This document shows, one piece after another, positions 1 to 7,055 of a stretch of 64,000 nucleotides of DNA; position 1 is the stretch's first letter; the number at the start of each line of letters is the position of its first letter. Source of the stretch: Chloroflexota bacterium (GTDB taxonomy: Bacteria; Chloroflexota; UBA11872); assembly GCA_026708035.1 (NCBI GenBank), contig JAPOVQ010000012.1, forward strand, positions 16,766 to 80,765. Reading direction: 5' to 3'. Both the position numbers and the translations under genes were made by a program. Below the pieces are notes generated by a model. That model was not told where the DNA came from. It saw only the letters and a program-made list of their open reading frames with translations, and made no database searches.

Positions 1-716
1 AGGCGCTCGCGCACCGATGCAAGCCACTCGAAATCGCCGCGCCCGGTGACATGCACGATTGCGGCCCGGTCGAGCAGATGGGTGAGATCCCGCGCGATGG
101 CGGCGTTGACCGCGTGCGCGCCCTGGCTGCCGCCGACCACCAGCACCAAAGGCTCGTCCGATTCCACGCCGACACGAGTCCGGCCCGAGTCGCGATCGGG
201 ACTGGCAAAGGCATCCCGCAGGGGATACCCCGTGAACTCGACGCGTGTGCCGCGCAGCTGCCCCACCGCCTCGCGGAAGGCCACCGTGGCGACGGTCGCC
301 AGCGGGGCCAGCGCCTTGGTGGCCCACCCCAGTTGCGCGTCGCCCGAGAAGATCAGGCGGGGAATGCCCCGCAGCCACCCGGCCAGCATGACGGGCACGC
401 TGACGTAGCCGCCGCTCAGGACGATCGCGTCGGGCGGTCGGGCGCCAAGGTCGCGCCACACGGCAACCGTCGAGATGCCGAGGCGCCACAGACGCGCCGG
501 GAGCCGGGCGAAGCCCACGCCCACGATGCCGCGGACGCGGATCGGGAAGAGATCGAACTCCACGCCTCGGTACAGCTCGCGATCGAGCTCGCGCGCCCCG
601 CACACGATGGTGATGTCGCCCTCCGCGTCGCCCAGCAGCTTGCGCAAACGCCGCGCGACGGCCAGGGTCGGAAAGATATGTCCGGCGGTGCCGCCGCCGG
701 CCAGCACGATTCTCAT
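1..716 (-). CDS. murG: MurG, UDP-GlcNAc:lipid I N-acetylglucosaminyltransferase (3' end cut by window edge)
   Basis: MurG is the peripheral membrane glycosyltransferase that adds GlcNAc to lipid I to give lipid II on the inner face of the membrane. The ATG at 716 opens MRIVLAGGGTAGHIFPTLA, the N-terminal glycine-rich loop of the family (usually GGTGGHIFPAL; here one Gly is Ala). Further in, around 115-145 read on the minus strand, is VVGGSQGAHAVN, the conserved GGSQGA motif. About 238 of roughly 360 residues are visible; the C-terminal UDP-GlcNAc-binding part lies beyond the window. The start overlaps the ftsW stop by 4 bp (ATGA), implying translational coupling. Confidence 0.93.
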   Translation of the reverse strand, partial: MRIVLAGGGTAGHIFPTLAVARRLRKLLGDAEGDITIVCGARELDRELYRGVEFDLFPIRVRGIVGVGFARLPARLWRLGISTVAVWRDLGARPPDAIVLSGGYVSVPVMLAGWLRGIPRLIFSGDAQLGWATKALAPLATVATVAFREAVGQLRGTRVEFTGYPLRDAFASPDRDSGRTRVGVESDEPLVLVVGGSQGAHAVNAAIARDLTHLLDRAAIVHVTGRGDFEWLASVRER

Positions 717-1849
717 TCGCGCCGCTGCAACGCGGATTTCCGCGCCACGTTGAGCAGGATGCCCATCATCAGCAGCGAAGCAAGAAGCGACGAGCCGCCC
801 AGGCTCACAAACGGCAGCGTCAGGCCCGTGACCGGGATCAGTCCCGTGACGACGCCCATGTTCACGAACGCCTGAAACGTGAGCTGGGTGACGATGCCGA
901 CGGCCAGCAAGCGGCCGAACGGATCCTCGGTCGAGCCCGCGATCTGGATTCCCCGTACGAACAGCGCGAGAAACAGCACCAGCACGAGGCCGGTGCCGAC
1001 AAGGCCGAACTCCTCGCCAATCACCGCGAAGATTGAGTCGGAATCGGGCACTGGCAGCAGAAATTTCTGCGTCCCGGCGCCCAGTCCACGCCCGGTGACG
1101 CCGCCGGCGCCCAGGGCGATCTTGGCCTGTGCGGCTTGATAGCCGGTGTTGGTGACCTCGGGGTCGCGAGTGAGAAAGGCCAGCACGCGCGCCCGCTGGT
1201 ACTCGTGCACGGCGATGGATATGGCGCCGGCCGCTAGCGCGCCGATCGGCAGCACCGCAAGGTGCCGCAGCCGGACGCCGGCCACGAACAGCACGGCCAG
1301 ACCCACCGCCGCCATCGTGACGGCCGTTCCCAGGTCGGGCTCGGCGACCACGGGCAACACCACGGCCGCGAGCAGCCCGCCGCCGCCCAGCAGGCCAATG
1401 CGCCAATCCCGCACGCGGTCGCCGAAGTGTTTGGCCAGCTTGGCCAGGGCCAGAATCAGGGCGAGCTTGGCGAACTCGCTGGGCTGCAGCGTGAAGTCGC
1501 CGATGACGAACCAGCGTCGGGCCGCCAGCTGCGGCGGCGCGTTCGAGAAGAAGTAGACCCCAAGCAGGAGCAGCCAGGCAATGCCCAGGGCGGGCAGGGC
1601 AACCCGCTCGTAGCGCTGGTAGTCCACGGCGCTCAGACCCAACGCCAGGACCAGGCCCGTGATCCCAAAGATCATCTGCTGAATCGTGTCGGCGTCGAGG
1701 GGCGCCCCCTCGCCGAGAACCGCCGGAATGCGCGCGCTGGCGACCATGACCGCGCCGCCCAAGGGCAGCAGCACCGTGAGCAGGAGCAGAATCGGGTCCT
1801 GCGGCGGCCAGCGGAGCCCACGCGCGGCGGGCCGTGCCTGCGTCGCCAT
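713..1849 (-). CDS. ftsW: FtsW/RodA-family SEDS peptidoglycan glycosyltransferase
   Basis: A polytopic SEDS protein of 378 residues with about ten hydrophobic segments. It polymerises lipid II glycan strands at the septum together with a class B PBP. Family motifs are present: WFVIGDFTLQPSEFAKLALI in the first third, the loop SDSIFAVIGEEFGLVG near residue 275, and the C-terminal GLTLPFVSLGGSSLL. It sits 4 bp after the FtsI-like PBP and overlaps murG, so all three are almost certainly co-transcribed. The position between ftsI and murG argues for FtsW rather than RodA. In many bacteria mraY, murD, murE and murF lie in this interval; none is here. Confidence 0.93.
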   Translation of the reverse strand: MATQARPAARGLRWPPQDPILLLLTVLLPLGGAVMVASARIPAVLGEGAPLDADTIQQMIFGITGLVLALGLSAVDYQRYERVALPALGIAWLLLLGVYFFSNAPPQLAARRWFVIGDFTLQPSEFAKLALILALAKLAKHFGDRVRDWRIGLLGGGGLLAAVVLPVVAEPDLGTAVTMAAVGLAVLFVAGVRLRHLAVLPIGALAAGAISIAVHEYQRARVLAFLTRDPEVTNTGYQAAQAKIALGAGGVTGRGLGAGTQKFLLPVPDSDSIFAVIGEEFGLVGTGLVLVLFLALFVRGIQIAGSTEDPFGRLLAVGIVTQLTFQAFVNMGVVTGLIPVTGLTLPFVSLGGSSLLASLLMMGILLNVARKSALQRRE

Positions 1850-1853
1850 CAGC

Positions 1854-3641
1854 TCACGCGGCCCGCGCCGGGATTCGCAGGTACGAAAAAACGCGGGTCA
1901 TGATGCGCTGGAACGTCGGCGATGCCACGAAGGCGCCGAAATAGCCCTCCTGGGGACGGTTGATGACCACCAGCGTGAGCAGTTGGGGATCCTCCAGCGG
2001 GCCAAATCCCACATAGGACGCGATCGAGAGATCGGATTGAAAGCGCCCGCCGACCGGGATTTCGGAGGTGCCGGTCTTACCCGCGGTGCGATATCCGGCC
2101 ACGGTCGCGGGGTTGTTCGGAATTCCGCCTTCGGCGCTCTCCATCATCTGCATGAGCTTGTGCGCCGATTCAGCTGAAACGACCCGCCGCACCTCCTGGG
2201 GCTGCACGAAGCCCCGCCGGCCGTCGGCGTGCTCAACCGCGCGCACGATATGGGGGCGCATGAGCACGCCGTCGTTGGCGACTGCGCCGATGGCGGCTGC
2301 AATTTGGAGCGCGGTTACCCCGATTCCGTGACCGAACGAGTTGGCCGCCAGATCCGCCTGAAACCACCCACGGTCGCCGCGCCGGCGCACGATGCCCGGC
2401 ACCTCGCCGCTCAGGTCCACGCCGCTGATCTCGCCGAAGCCGAACTTCTCGATGTAGCGATAGAACCGATCCGGACCGGTCTTGTCCGCCACGAAGATGG
2501 CGCCGGTGTTGCTCGAGTGACGCAAGACGCTCGTCATGTTTTGGTCGGGATAGGTCTGCAAGTCCCAGTTCTTGAACTCCTCGCCGAAGTAGCGAATGGA
2601 TCCCGGGAGGTCATGGGTCGATTCGGGCGTGATGGATTTGCTGTCCAGCCCGGCGGCCATGGTGACGAGCTTGAAGGTGCTGCCCGGCTCGTAGACGTGG
2701 CTCAGCGCGCGGTTGGCGAACTCCGGGCCGAAGGACTGGTACTCGTGCACCCGCGCCGGGTCGTAGTCCGGCACGTTGGCCAGCGCGAGGATGGCCCCGG
2801 TGCGCGGGTCCAGCATGATCACCGAGCCCGACGCCGCGCTGAAGCGCTCGACCGCGACTTCGAGCTCTTCCTCCACGATGTGCTGAATGGTGCGGTTGAG
2901 GGTGAGCGTGAGATGCGACCCATGGCGGGCCGGCAGCAGATTGTGACGCCCGATCGGGATCTCGCGGCCCAGGCGGTCCAGGTCCGACGTGCGCAGGCCG
3001 GGGCTGCCGGCCAACAAATCGTCGTAGTGCGCCTCGACCCCGGCTTGACCCACGACGTCGCCGGGTCGATCGACGCGCTCGCCGAGAAAGCCCAGCACGT
3101 GGGCGCCGAGCCGGCCATTGGGATAGACGCGCACGCGATCCGGCTCGAGCCGGATGCCCGGCAGCTCATCGGCCGCGACGGCGCTGCGCAACCGCCGTTG
3201 CTCGTCATCCAAGATGCCCCGCGCCAGCAGCGCATAGCGGGACCGCGGGTTGCTGATCGCGTTGGCAACCGAAATGGGATCGAGACCCAGGATGTCGTTG
3301 AGGCGGTTGGCGATGTCGAAGGGGGCGCTCTCCTCGTGCACCACGCGCGGGTCCGCCACCACGCTGATGGCGCTGCGCTCGATGGCCAGCACGTCGCCGG
3401 AGATGTCGAAAATCGTGCCTCGCCGCGGGTGCAGCTCGGTCCGCGCCAGCAGCTCACCGGCGCCGCGGGCGGCAAGATCCGCCGCCTGGTTGACATGCCA
3501 GTCGTAGAGGCGCCAGCCGAGGACTCCGGCGCCGAGCGCCGCGCCCCCAAGCATCACCGCCAGACGCCGGCTCGGGTCGGCGGGCGCGTTGGCGCGGTCC
3601 GTGACCGGGCGCCTACTCGCGGAGGCTGGTGATCTTGCCAC
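1854..3641 (-). CDS. ftsI: FtsI-like class B penicillin-binding protein (peptidoglycan transpeptidase)
   Basis: A class B PBP, the septal peptidoglycan transpeptidase partner of FtsW. One N-terminal membrane segment (MLGGAALGAGVLGWRLYDWHV) is followed by the PBP dimerisation domain (from LHPRRGTIFDISGDVLA) and the transpeptidase domain with all three active-site motifs: STFK in YEPGSTFKLVTMAAG, SSN in RHSSNTGAIFV, and KTGT in RTAGKTGTSEIPV. No ATG lies upstream of the membrane segment. GTG at 3641 gives 595 residues with a short basic cytoplasmic tail and overlaps the FtsL-like gene by about 29 bp. ATG at 3554 gives 566 residues but starts inside the membrane segment. I prefer GTG. Reading frame further upstream of this is only the shadow of the FtsL-like gene. 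Confidence 0.9.
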   Translation of the reverse strand: MARSPASASRRPVTDRANAPADPSRRLAVMLGGAALGAGVLGWRLYDWHVNQAADLAARGAGELLARTELHPRRGTIFDISGDVLAIERSAISVVADPRVVHEESAPFDIANRLNDILGLDPISVANAISNPRSRYALLARGILDDEQRRLRSAVAADELPGIRLEPDRVRVYPNGRLGAHVLGFLGERVDRPGDVVGQAGVEAHYDDLLAGSPGLRTSDLDRLGREIPIGRHNLLPARHGSHLTLTLNRTIQHIVEEELEVAVERFSAASGSVIMLDPRTGAILALANVPDYDPARVHEYQSFGPEFANRALSHVYEPGSTFKLVTMAAGLDSKSITPESTHDLPGSIRYFGEEFKNWDLQTYPDQNMTSVLRHSSNTGAIFVADKTGPDRFYRYIEKFGFGEISGVDLSGEVPGIVRRRGDRGWFQADLAANSFGHGIGVTALQIAAAIGAVANDGVLMRPHIVRAVEHADGRRGFVQPQEVRRVVSAESAHKLMQMMESAEGGIPNNPATVAGYRTAGKTGTSEIPVGGRFQSDLSIASYVGFGPLEDPQLLTLVVINRPQEGYFGAFVASPTFQRIMTRVFSYLRIPARAA

Positions 3642-4077
3642 TGATCGCTCGCAGAAACGCTTCCCACCACGGCATCGCATACAGCCACTGGCTCGGCGCC
3701 GCCCAGACCGGAAGGTCCAGCGACACGCCGGGTGGCAGGGCCTGACTGTTGACGAAGAGGGGATTGGTGGGTTCGCGCATGTCCAGGTCCCTGAACGCCA
3801 CCCGCTGCACGGTTGGCAGATCGTTTTCGGTGGCCAGCTGCGCGCGAATGTCCTGTTGGGTCCGCAGCAGCACTTCGAGCCGCCGCTCCAGCGCCTGCAC
3901 CTCACCGCCAACGCGAACGATCGCCTGCGTCTGCTGCACCCAGACCATGGCGAGCACAAAGGCCGCCACGATGAGCGCCAGCACCAGGCGCGACGGGCTG
4001 ATCGGCCGCAGGACCACCTGCGCGAACTGCGCCGGCAGCGCCACGCGGCGCTGGATCCGCGCCTCACGGACGGCCAT
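3613..4077 (-). CDS. FtsL/DivIC-like bitopic division protein
   Basis: A 154-residue protein with a short basic N-terminus, one membrane segment (SRLVLALIVAAFVLAMVWV, about residues 29-47) and then a heptad-rich helix (VRVGGEVQALERRLEVLL) that should form a coiled coil outside the membrane. This topology and the slot between rsmH and ftsI are those of FtsL, which scaffolds the FtsW-FtsI complex. Sequence conservation in FtsL is too low to identify it by sequence, so the call rests on topology and position. The C-terminal 50 residues (PPGVSLDLPVWAAP onwards) are longer and more Trp/Pro-rich than in typical FtsL. It ends inside the start region of the PBP gene. Confidence 0.65.
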   Translation of the reverse strand: MAVREARIQRRVALPAQFAQVVLRPISPSRLVLALIVAAFVLAMVWVQQTQAIVRVGGEVQALERRLEVLLRTQQDIRAQLATENDLPTVQRVAFRDLDMREPTNPLFVNSQALPPGVSLDLPVWAAPSQWLYAMPWWEAFLRAISGKITSLRE

Positions 4078-4101
4078 GGCGTACCTCGGTGAGAGCGCCC
4101 A

Positions 4102-5028
4102 TCAGTGGGATAGCGTCAGACGCGCGGCGCGCAGCTTGGCGCTGCGCGCCCGCCGGTTGGCCGTCACTTCCGCCGCGTCGGCGCGCCGCGGCGAGCGCGT
4201 GAGGATCTCGGCCGTACCCGCGGCGGCCCAGGCGCGGAACCGGTGTTTGACGATGCGGTCCTCGTGGCTGTGGAACGCAATCACCGCCACGCGGCCATCC
4301 GGGGCGGCAATCTCGTGCGCCGCCTCCAGGCCGGCCGTCAGGGCGCCCAGCTCATCGTTGACGGCCATGCGCAGCGCCTGAAACGTGCGGGTGGCCGGAT
4401 GAATGCGCTGGCGACCGGGGATGGCGCGTTTAACCGTCGCCGCCAGCACCGCCGTGCTGGTGATCGGCCGGCGCTGCACGATGCGGCGGGCAATGCGCCC
4501 GGCGCGCCGCTCGTCGCCAAACCGGCGCAGCAGCTCCGCAAGCTCGGGTTCGGGCAGGCGGTTGACGAGGTCCAGCGCGGGACGGCCGCCATTTGGATCG
4601 AAGCGCATGTCGAGCGGCCCGTCGTGCTGAAACGAGAAGCCGCGCGACGGGTCATCGAGCTGATCGCTGGAGAGTCCGAGGTCGAATATCACCCCGTCGG
4701 CGCGGTCGAAGCCGTGGGCCGGGGCGACGCGCGCCAGGTCGCGAAAGTTGGCCTGCACGGGTGACACGCGGGGATCGTCGTTGAAGCTGTCGCGAAGCCG
4801 CGCCACGGCATCGGGATCGGCATCGAGGGCCAGGACGCGCGCGGCTCCGGCGGCTAGGAGTGCTTGGGTGTGCCCCCCGGCGCCGGCCGTCGCGTCCACG
4901 TAGCTCCCCCCGCGTGAAACTCCCGTGAGATCAATGACCGCCGCAACGAGCACTGGAGCGTGAACTGGCGACGCTCCCTTCGGAGGTTTGGTGTATGGGG
5001 GACGCAGGGGAGGCACTGCGTCCCCCAT
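4102..5028 (-). CDS. rsmH: RsmH (MraW), 16S rRNA m4C1402 methyltransferase
   Basis: An S-adenosylmethionine-dependent methyltransferase that N4-methylates C1402 in the 16S rRNA decoding site. The conserved N-terminus HAPVLVAAVIDL is followed by the SAM-binding motif YVDATAGAGGHTQALL, then DGVIFDLGLSSDQLDDPSRGFSF and the C-terminal VIAFHSHEDRIVKHRFR. Length (308 residues) is normal. The ATG at 5028 lies inside a perfect 13-bp inverted repeat and adds about 20 Pro/Lys-rich residues (to KPPKGASP) not typical of the family, so the real start may lie further in; no strong alternative with a good ribosome site was found. It is second in the mraZ cluster, 14 bp after mraZ. Confidence 0.94.
   Translation of the reverse strand: MGDAVPPLRPPYTKPPKGASPVHAPVLVAAVIDLTGVSRGGSYVDATAGAGGHTQALLAAGAARVLALDADPDAVARLRDSFNDDPRVSPVQANFRDLARVAPAHGFDRADGVIFDLGLSSDQLDDPSRGFSFQHDGPLDMRFDPNGGRPALDLVNRLPEPELAELLRRFGDERRAGRIARRIVQRRPITSTAVLAATVKRAIPGRQRIHPATRTFQALRMAVNDELGALTAGLEAAHEIAAPDGRVAVIAFHSHEDRIVKHRFRAWAAAGTAEILTRSPRRADAAEVTANRRARSAKLRAARLTLSH
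4995..5028 (-). promoter_or_regulatory. Perfect 13-bp inverted repeat spanning the rsmH start codon
   Basis: ATGGGGGACGCAG (4995-5007) and its exact reverse complement (5016-5028) flank an 8-nt loop. In the transcript this is a very stable GC-rich hairpin between mraZ and rsmH that includes the annotated rsmH ATG. There is no U-run, so it is not a standard intrinsic terminator. It could limit rsmH translation, stabilise the mraZ message, or be a copy of a genomic palindrome that landed there. Confidence 0.8.
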
Positions 5029-5042
5029 AGAACACCCGAAAG

Positions 5043-5483
5043 TTAGTGTGGGGCGCCTCCACCGGCTCGCCGCATGATGGCGACGGCGTCCGCGTCGATA
5101 CGGTCGCGCTGATCGCGCCAGGTATCGGCGTCCCAGATTTCAATGACATCGCCGGTGCCAATCACGGCGACTTTCTTTGCCAGGCCAGCGAAATCGATGA
5201 GGTGCGACGGAATGTTGATCCGTCCCTGCCCATCGAAGTCCACGCGCTCGGCCATGCCGAAGACGCGTCGTTTGGTGTCGCGCACGTCGGGGTCGAGGGG
5301 ATCCATGTCCGCCAGACGTTCCTCGATCTGGCGCCAGCGCTCGCTCGGATAAAATGTGAGGCACCGCTCGGCGCCCACCGTGAGCACGCCCCCGCCGGGA
5401 AGCAAGGCGCGAAACTTGCTGGGGAAGGCCAAACGCCCCTTGGCGTCGAGCTGGTGGACTCGAAGTCCGGTGATGCCGTGCAT
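5043..5483 (-). CDS. mraZ: MraZ, transcriptional regulator of the division/cell-wall cluster
   Basis: MraZ is an AbrB-fold, ring-forming DNA-binding protein that regulates its own dcw operon. The 146-residue protein carries both half-repeats with their signature DxxxR motifs: LDAKGRLAFPSKFR near the N-terminus and DFDGQGRINIPSHL near residue 85. Length is normal. It is the first gene of the minus-strand dcw cluster, preceded by a sigma70-like promoter and three direct repeats that match the known MraZ operator pattern (entries at 5529-5553 and 5577-5605). Confidence 0.96.
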   Translation of the reverse strand: MHGITGLRVHQLDAKGRLAFPSKFRALLPGGGVLTVGAERCLTFYPSERWRQIEERLADMDPLDPDVRDTKRRVFGMAERVDFDGQGRINIPSHLIDFAGLAKKVAVIGTGDVIEIWDADTWRDQRDRIDADAVAIMRRAGGGAPH

Positions 5484-5528
5484 TGCTCATGACGTTCGCG
5501 AGATCGCCTATCGCCCGCGGTCATCCTC

Positions 5529-5553
5529 CCCACGTTCCCCCACAAATCACCAC
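5529..5553 (-). promoter_or_regulatory. MraZ operator: three GTGG(G/T) boxes at 10-bp period
   Basis: Read on the minus strand, the boxes are GTGGT (5549-5553), GTGGG (5539-5543) and GTGGG (5529-5533), each separated by exactly 5 nt. This is the arrangement described for MraZ of E. coli (TGGGN repeats with 5-nt spacers). They lie between the predicted transcription start and mraZ, where bound MraZ would block transcription. Confidence 0.8.
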
Positions 5554-5576
5554 TCCAGTAGTGATTCAACGGCGGA

Positions 5577-5605
5577 AGTAAACCACAGGCCCCACCATGC
5601 GTCAA
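5577..5605 (-). promoter_or_regulatory. Predicted sigma70-type promoter of the mraZ operon
   Basis: On the minus strand TTGACG (5605-5600) is followed by a 17-nt spacer and TTTACT (5582-5577, 4 of 6 match to TATAAT). The start site would fall near 5570, about 17 nt upstream of the first MraZ box. Confidence 0.6.
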
Positions 5606-5613
5606 GTGATTTG

Positions 5614-5638
5614 CCGAAAAATCCTTGAGATTTTTGGG
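5614..5638. terminator. A/T-rich hairpin between rnh and the mraZ promoter
   Basis: AAAAATC (5617-5623) and GATTTTT (5629-5635) form a 7-bp stem with a 5-nt loop in an otherwise GC-rich stretch. It follows the RNase H gene on the minus strand and could terminate that transcript, though the stem is weak. Confidence 0.35.
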
Positions 5639-5667
5639 CGGCTGCCGTCTGCGCGTCCGCGCCGCGG

Positions 5668-6090
5668 CTAGCCCGGCGTGGCGTCCGCCGGATCGATGCG
5701 GTCCAGCGCCCAGTTCGCCAGCCGGTCCGCCAGAACGTTGGCTTCTCGGCCGACGTGGGCGTACCGCACCCGCGCCCCGGCCGGCTGGGCGGCCCGGACG
5801 CGTTCCGCCAGCGGGCGCAGACCAGCGTGCTTGATGCGCCACTCGCCGCTGAGCTGCCGGACCACCAACTCGCTGTCCAATCGGAACTCGATCTCCGTGG
5901 CCCCGAGCTGCCCGGCCAGCTGCATGCCGGTCCACACGGCGTGATACTCGGCCTGGTTGTTGGTCATCACGCCCAGCCGCACGGCGGCTCGAGCCACGAT
6001 CTCGTAGTGCTCGTCGAGCGCGACCACGCCGGCGGCCGCCGCCCCCGGGTTGCCCCGGCTGGCGCCGTCGCAATGAATCGTGAGCTTGAT
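5668..6090 (-). CDS. RNase HI-type ribonuclease, apparent ATC start
   Basis: RNase HI cleaves the RNA strand of RNA-DNA hybrids. The frame reads IKLTIHCDGASRGNPG at its start, then TNNQAEYHAV, FRLDSELVVRQLSG and NVLADRLANWAL: the catalytic D-E-D-D set is complete only if translation begins upstream of the first ordinary start codon (GTG at 6027, which would lose the first Asp). The family-typical start would be MKLTIHCDG, and here that Met position is ATC (6090-6088), with a good ribosome site GAGGG five bases upstream. Either ATC is used or the ATG has been lost by mutation or assembly error. Predicted length 140 residues, typical of compact RNases HI. Confidence 0.82.
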   Translation of the reverse strand: MKLTIHCDGASRGNPGAAAAGVVALDEHYEIVARAAVRLGVMTNNQAEYHAVWTGMQLAGQLGATEIEFRLDSELVVRQLSGEWRIKHAGLRPLAERVRAAQPAGARVRYAHVGREANVLADRLANWALDRIDPADATPG

Positions 6091-6158
6091 CGTCGCCCTC
6101 GAGAATCGTGCGTGGCTCGCGGGCGTGATCGTACCTGTCGGCGCGCTCGAGCTCGGCG

Positions 6159-6896
6159 ATGACCGATCGCGCGCTGCTGCACGCCGCGGGGCCGTTCGAG
6201 CGATATCGAGCGGAGCTGGCGCTCGGGACGCATTGGTACCTGGCGGCGCTCCGCGCGGCGGGCGCGTGGACGCTTCGTTCGGAGATCGTGCGGCAGCGCC
6301 GGCTGGTCTATCTCATCGACGGGCAGGCGCTGGACCTGCTGCTGGTCATCGAGCGCCTGGTGACCGCGGGCGGCGGCGCCACGGCCGTCGAGCGCGACCG
6401 GCTCCTCTTCACCGGTGAACCGCCGATCCCGCTGACCGAGGCCGAGTTCCGCGACGCCCTGGGGCCGGATGGCTATTCCGCCTACCTCAACTACTTCTAC
6501 GGCGTCACCGTCGAAGAAGCGCTGCATGGCGTCGTCGAGCTCGAGGCGGCAAAGGCCCACGCGCTGGACGCATCCGCGAGCCTTGGGATCTTTGAGCGGA
6601 TTTACGGACGCTCGCTGTTGGACCTGTTGGCGGCCTACGCGGAAGAGCGCGGCGAAGACCCGCCGCGGCGCCTGGCCTGGCCGGCCTACAAGTCGTTTAC
6701 CTACTGGCTGTTTCGTTTGCGGGTGCGCACCTCGGTCGCGCCGCGTATCGCCAGCGATACGCGCAAGGCCCTTGACTATCTGCGCCGGCTGCGCGGACCG
6801 GGCGGCGGATCGCCGGACCCGTTGCGTCCCGATGCGGACGCAAGCGCCGATCCCACGGCGCCGCCGAACATCATCGACATCAGGCGCCCGGCCTAG
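6159..6896 (+). CDS. Unknown protein, 245 residues
   Basis: I do not recognise this family. The protein is soluble, helical and charged, with no signal peptide or membrane segment. The middle has aromatic-rich segments (DGYSAYLNYFYGVTVEEALHGVVELEAAKAHA and YKSFTYWLFRLRVRTSVAPRI), and the last 40 residues are a disordered Pro/Asp/Gly tail. ATG at 6159 has only a weak purine stretch before it. It is transcribed divergently from the RNase H gene 68 bp away and converges on the DHA2 exporter. Its codon usage matches its neighbours, so it is probably a real, lineage-specific gene. Confidence 0.7.
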   Translation: MTDRALLHAAGPFERYRAELALGTHWYLAALRAAGAWTLRSEIVRQRRLVYLIDGQALDLLLVIERLVTAGGGATAVERDRLLFTGEPPIPLTEAEFRDALGPDGYSAYLNYFYGVTVEEALHGVVELEAAKAHALDASASLGIFERIYGRSLLDLLAAYAEERGEDPPRRLAWPAYKSFTYWLFRLRVRTSVAPRIASDTRKALDYLRRLRGPGGGSPDPLRPDADASADPTAPPNIIDIRRPA

Positions 6897-6935
6897 GGAA
6901 TCTCAGAACAAGCGAGGCCCTCCGGCATGCACAGA

Positions 6936-7011
6936 CCCCAATCCGTTCGACAACCCCTTCGACAAGCTCAGAGCCTGCCCCGTACTCGATACGGGGGCGA
7001 ACGGATTGGGG
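6936..7011. repeat. Palindromic intergenic repeat with a 24-bp element nested inside
   Basis: Outer arms CCCCAATCCGTTCG (6936-6949) and CGAACGGATTGGGG (6998-7011) are a perfect 14-bp inverted repeat. Inside sits GAGCCTGCCCCGTA...TACGG (about 6972-6995), itself a hairpin. The host repeat without the insert (CTCAGGGCGAACGGATTGGGG read on the opposite strand) is seen near 35698-35731. It lies between convergent genes and could terminate both. Confidence 0.75.
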
Positions 7012-7055
7012 TCGAGCCGGCGGCCGAGGTCAGACCCTTCCTCGACGACATCGGA

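Noticed and set aside
2229..3632. Long open frame opposite ftsI (467 codons)
   Set aside because: It mirrors codon bias of the PBP gene on the other strand, has no family features, and the PBP frame has all catalytic motifs.
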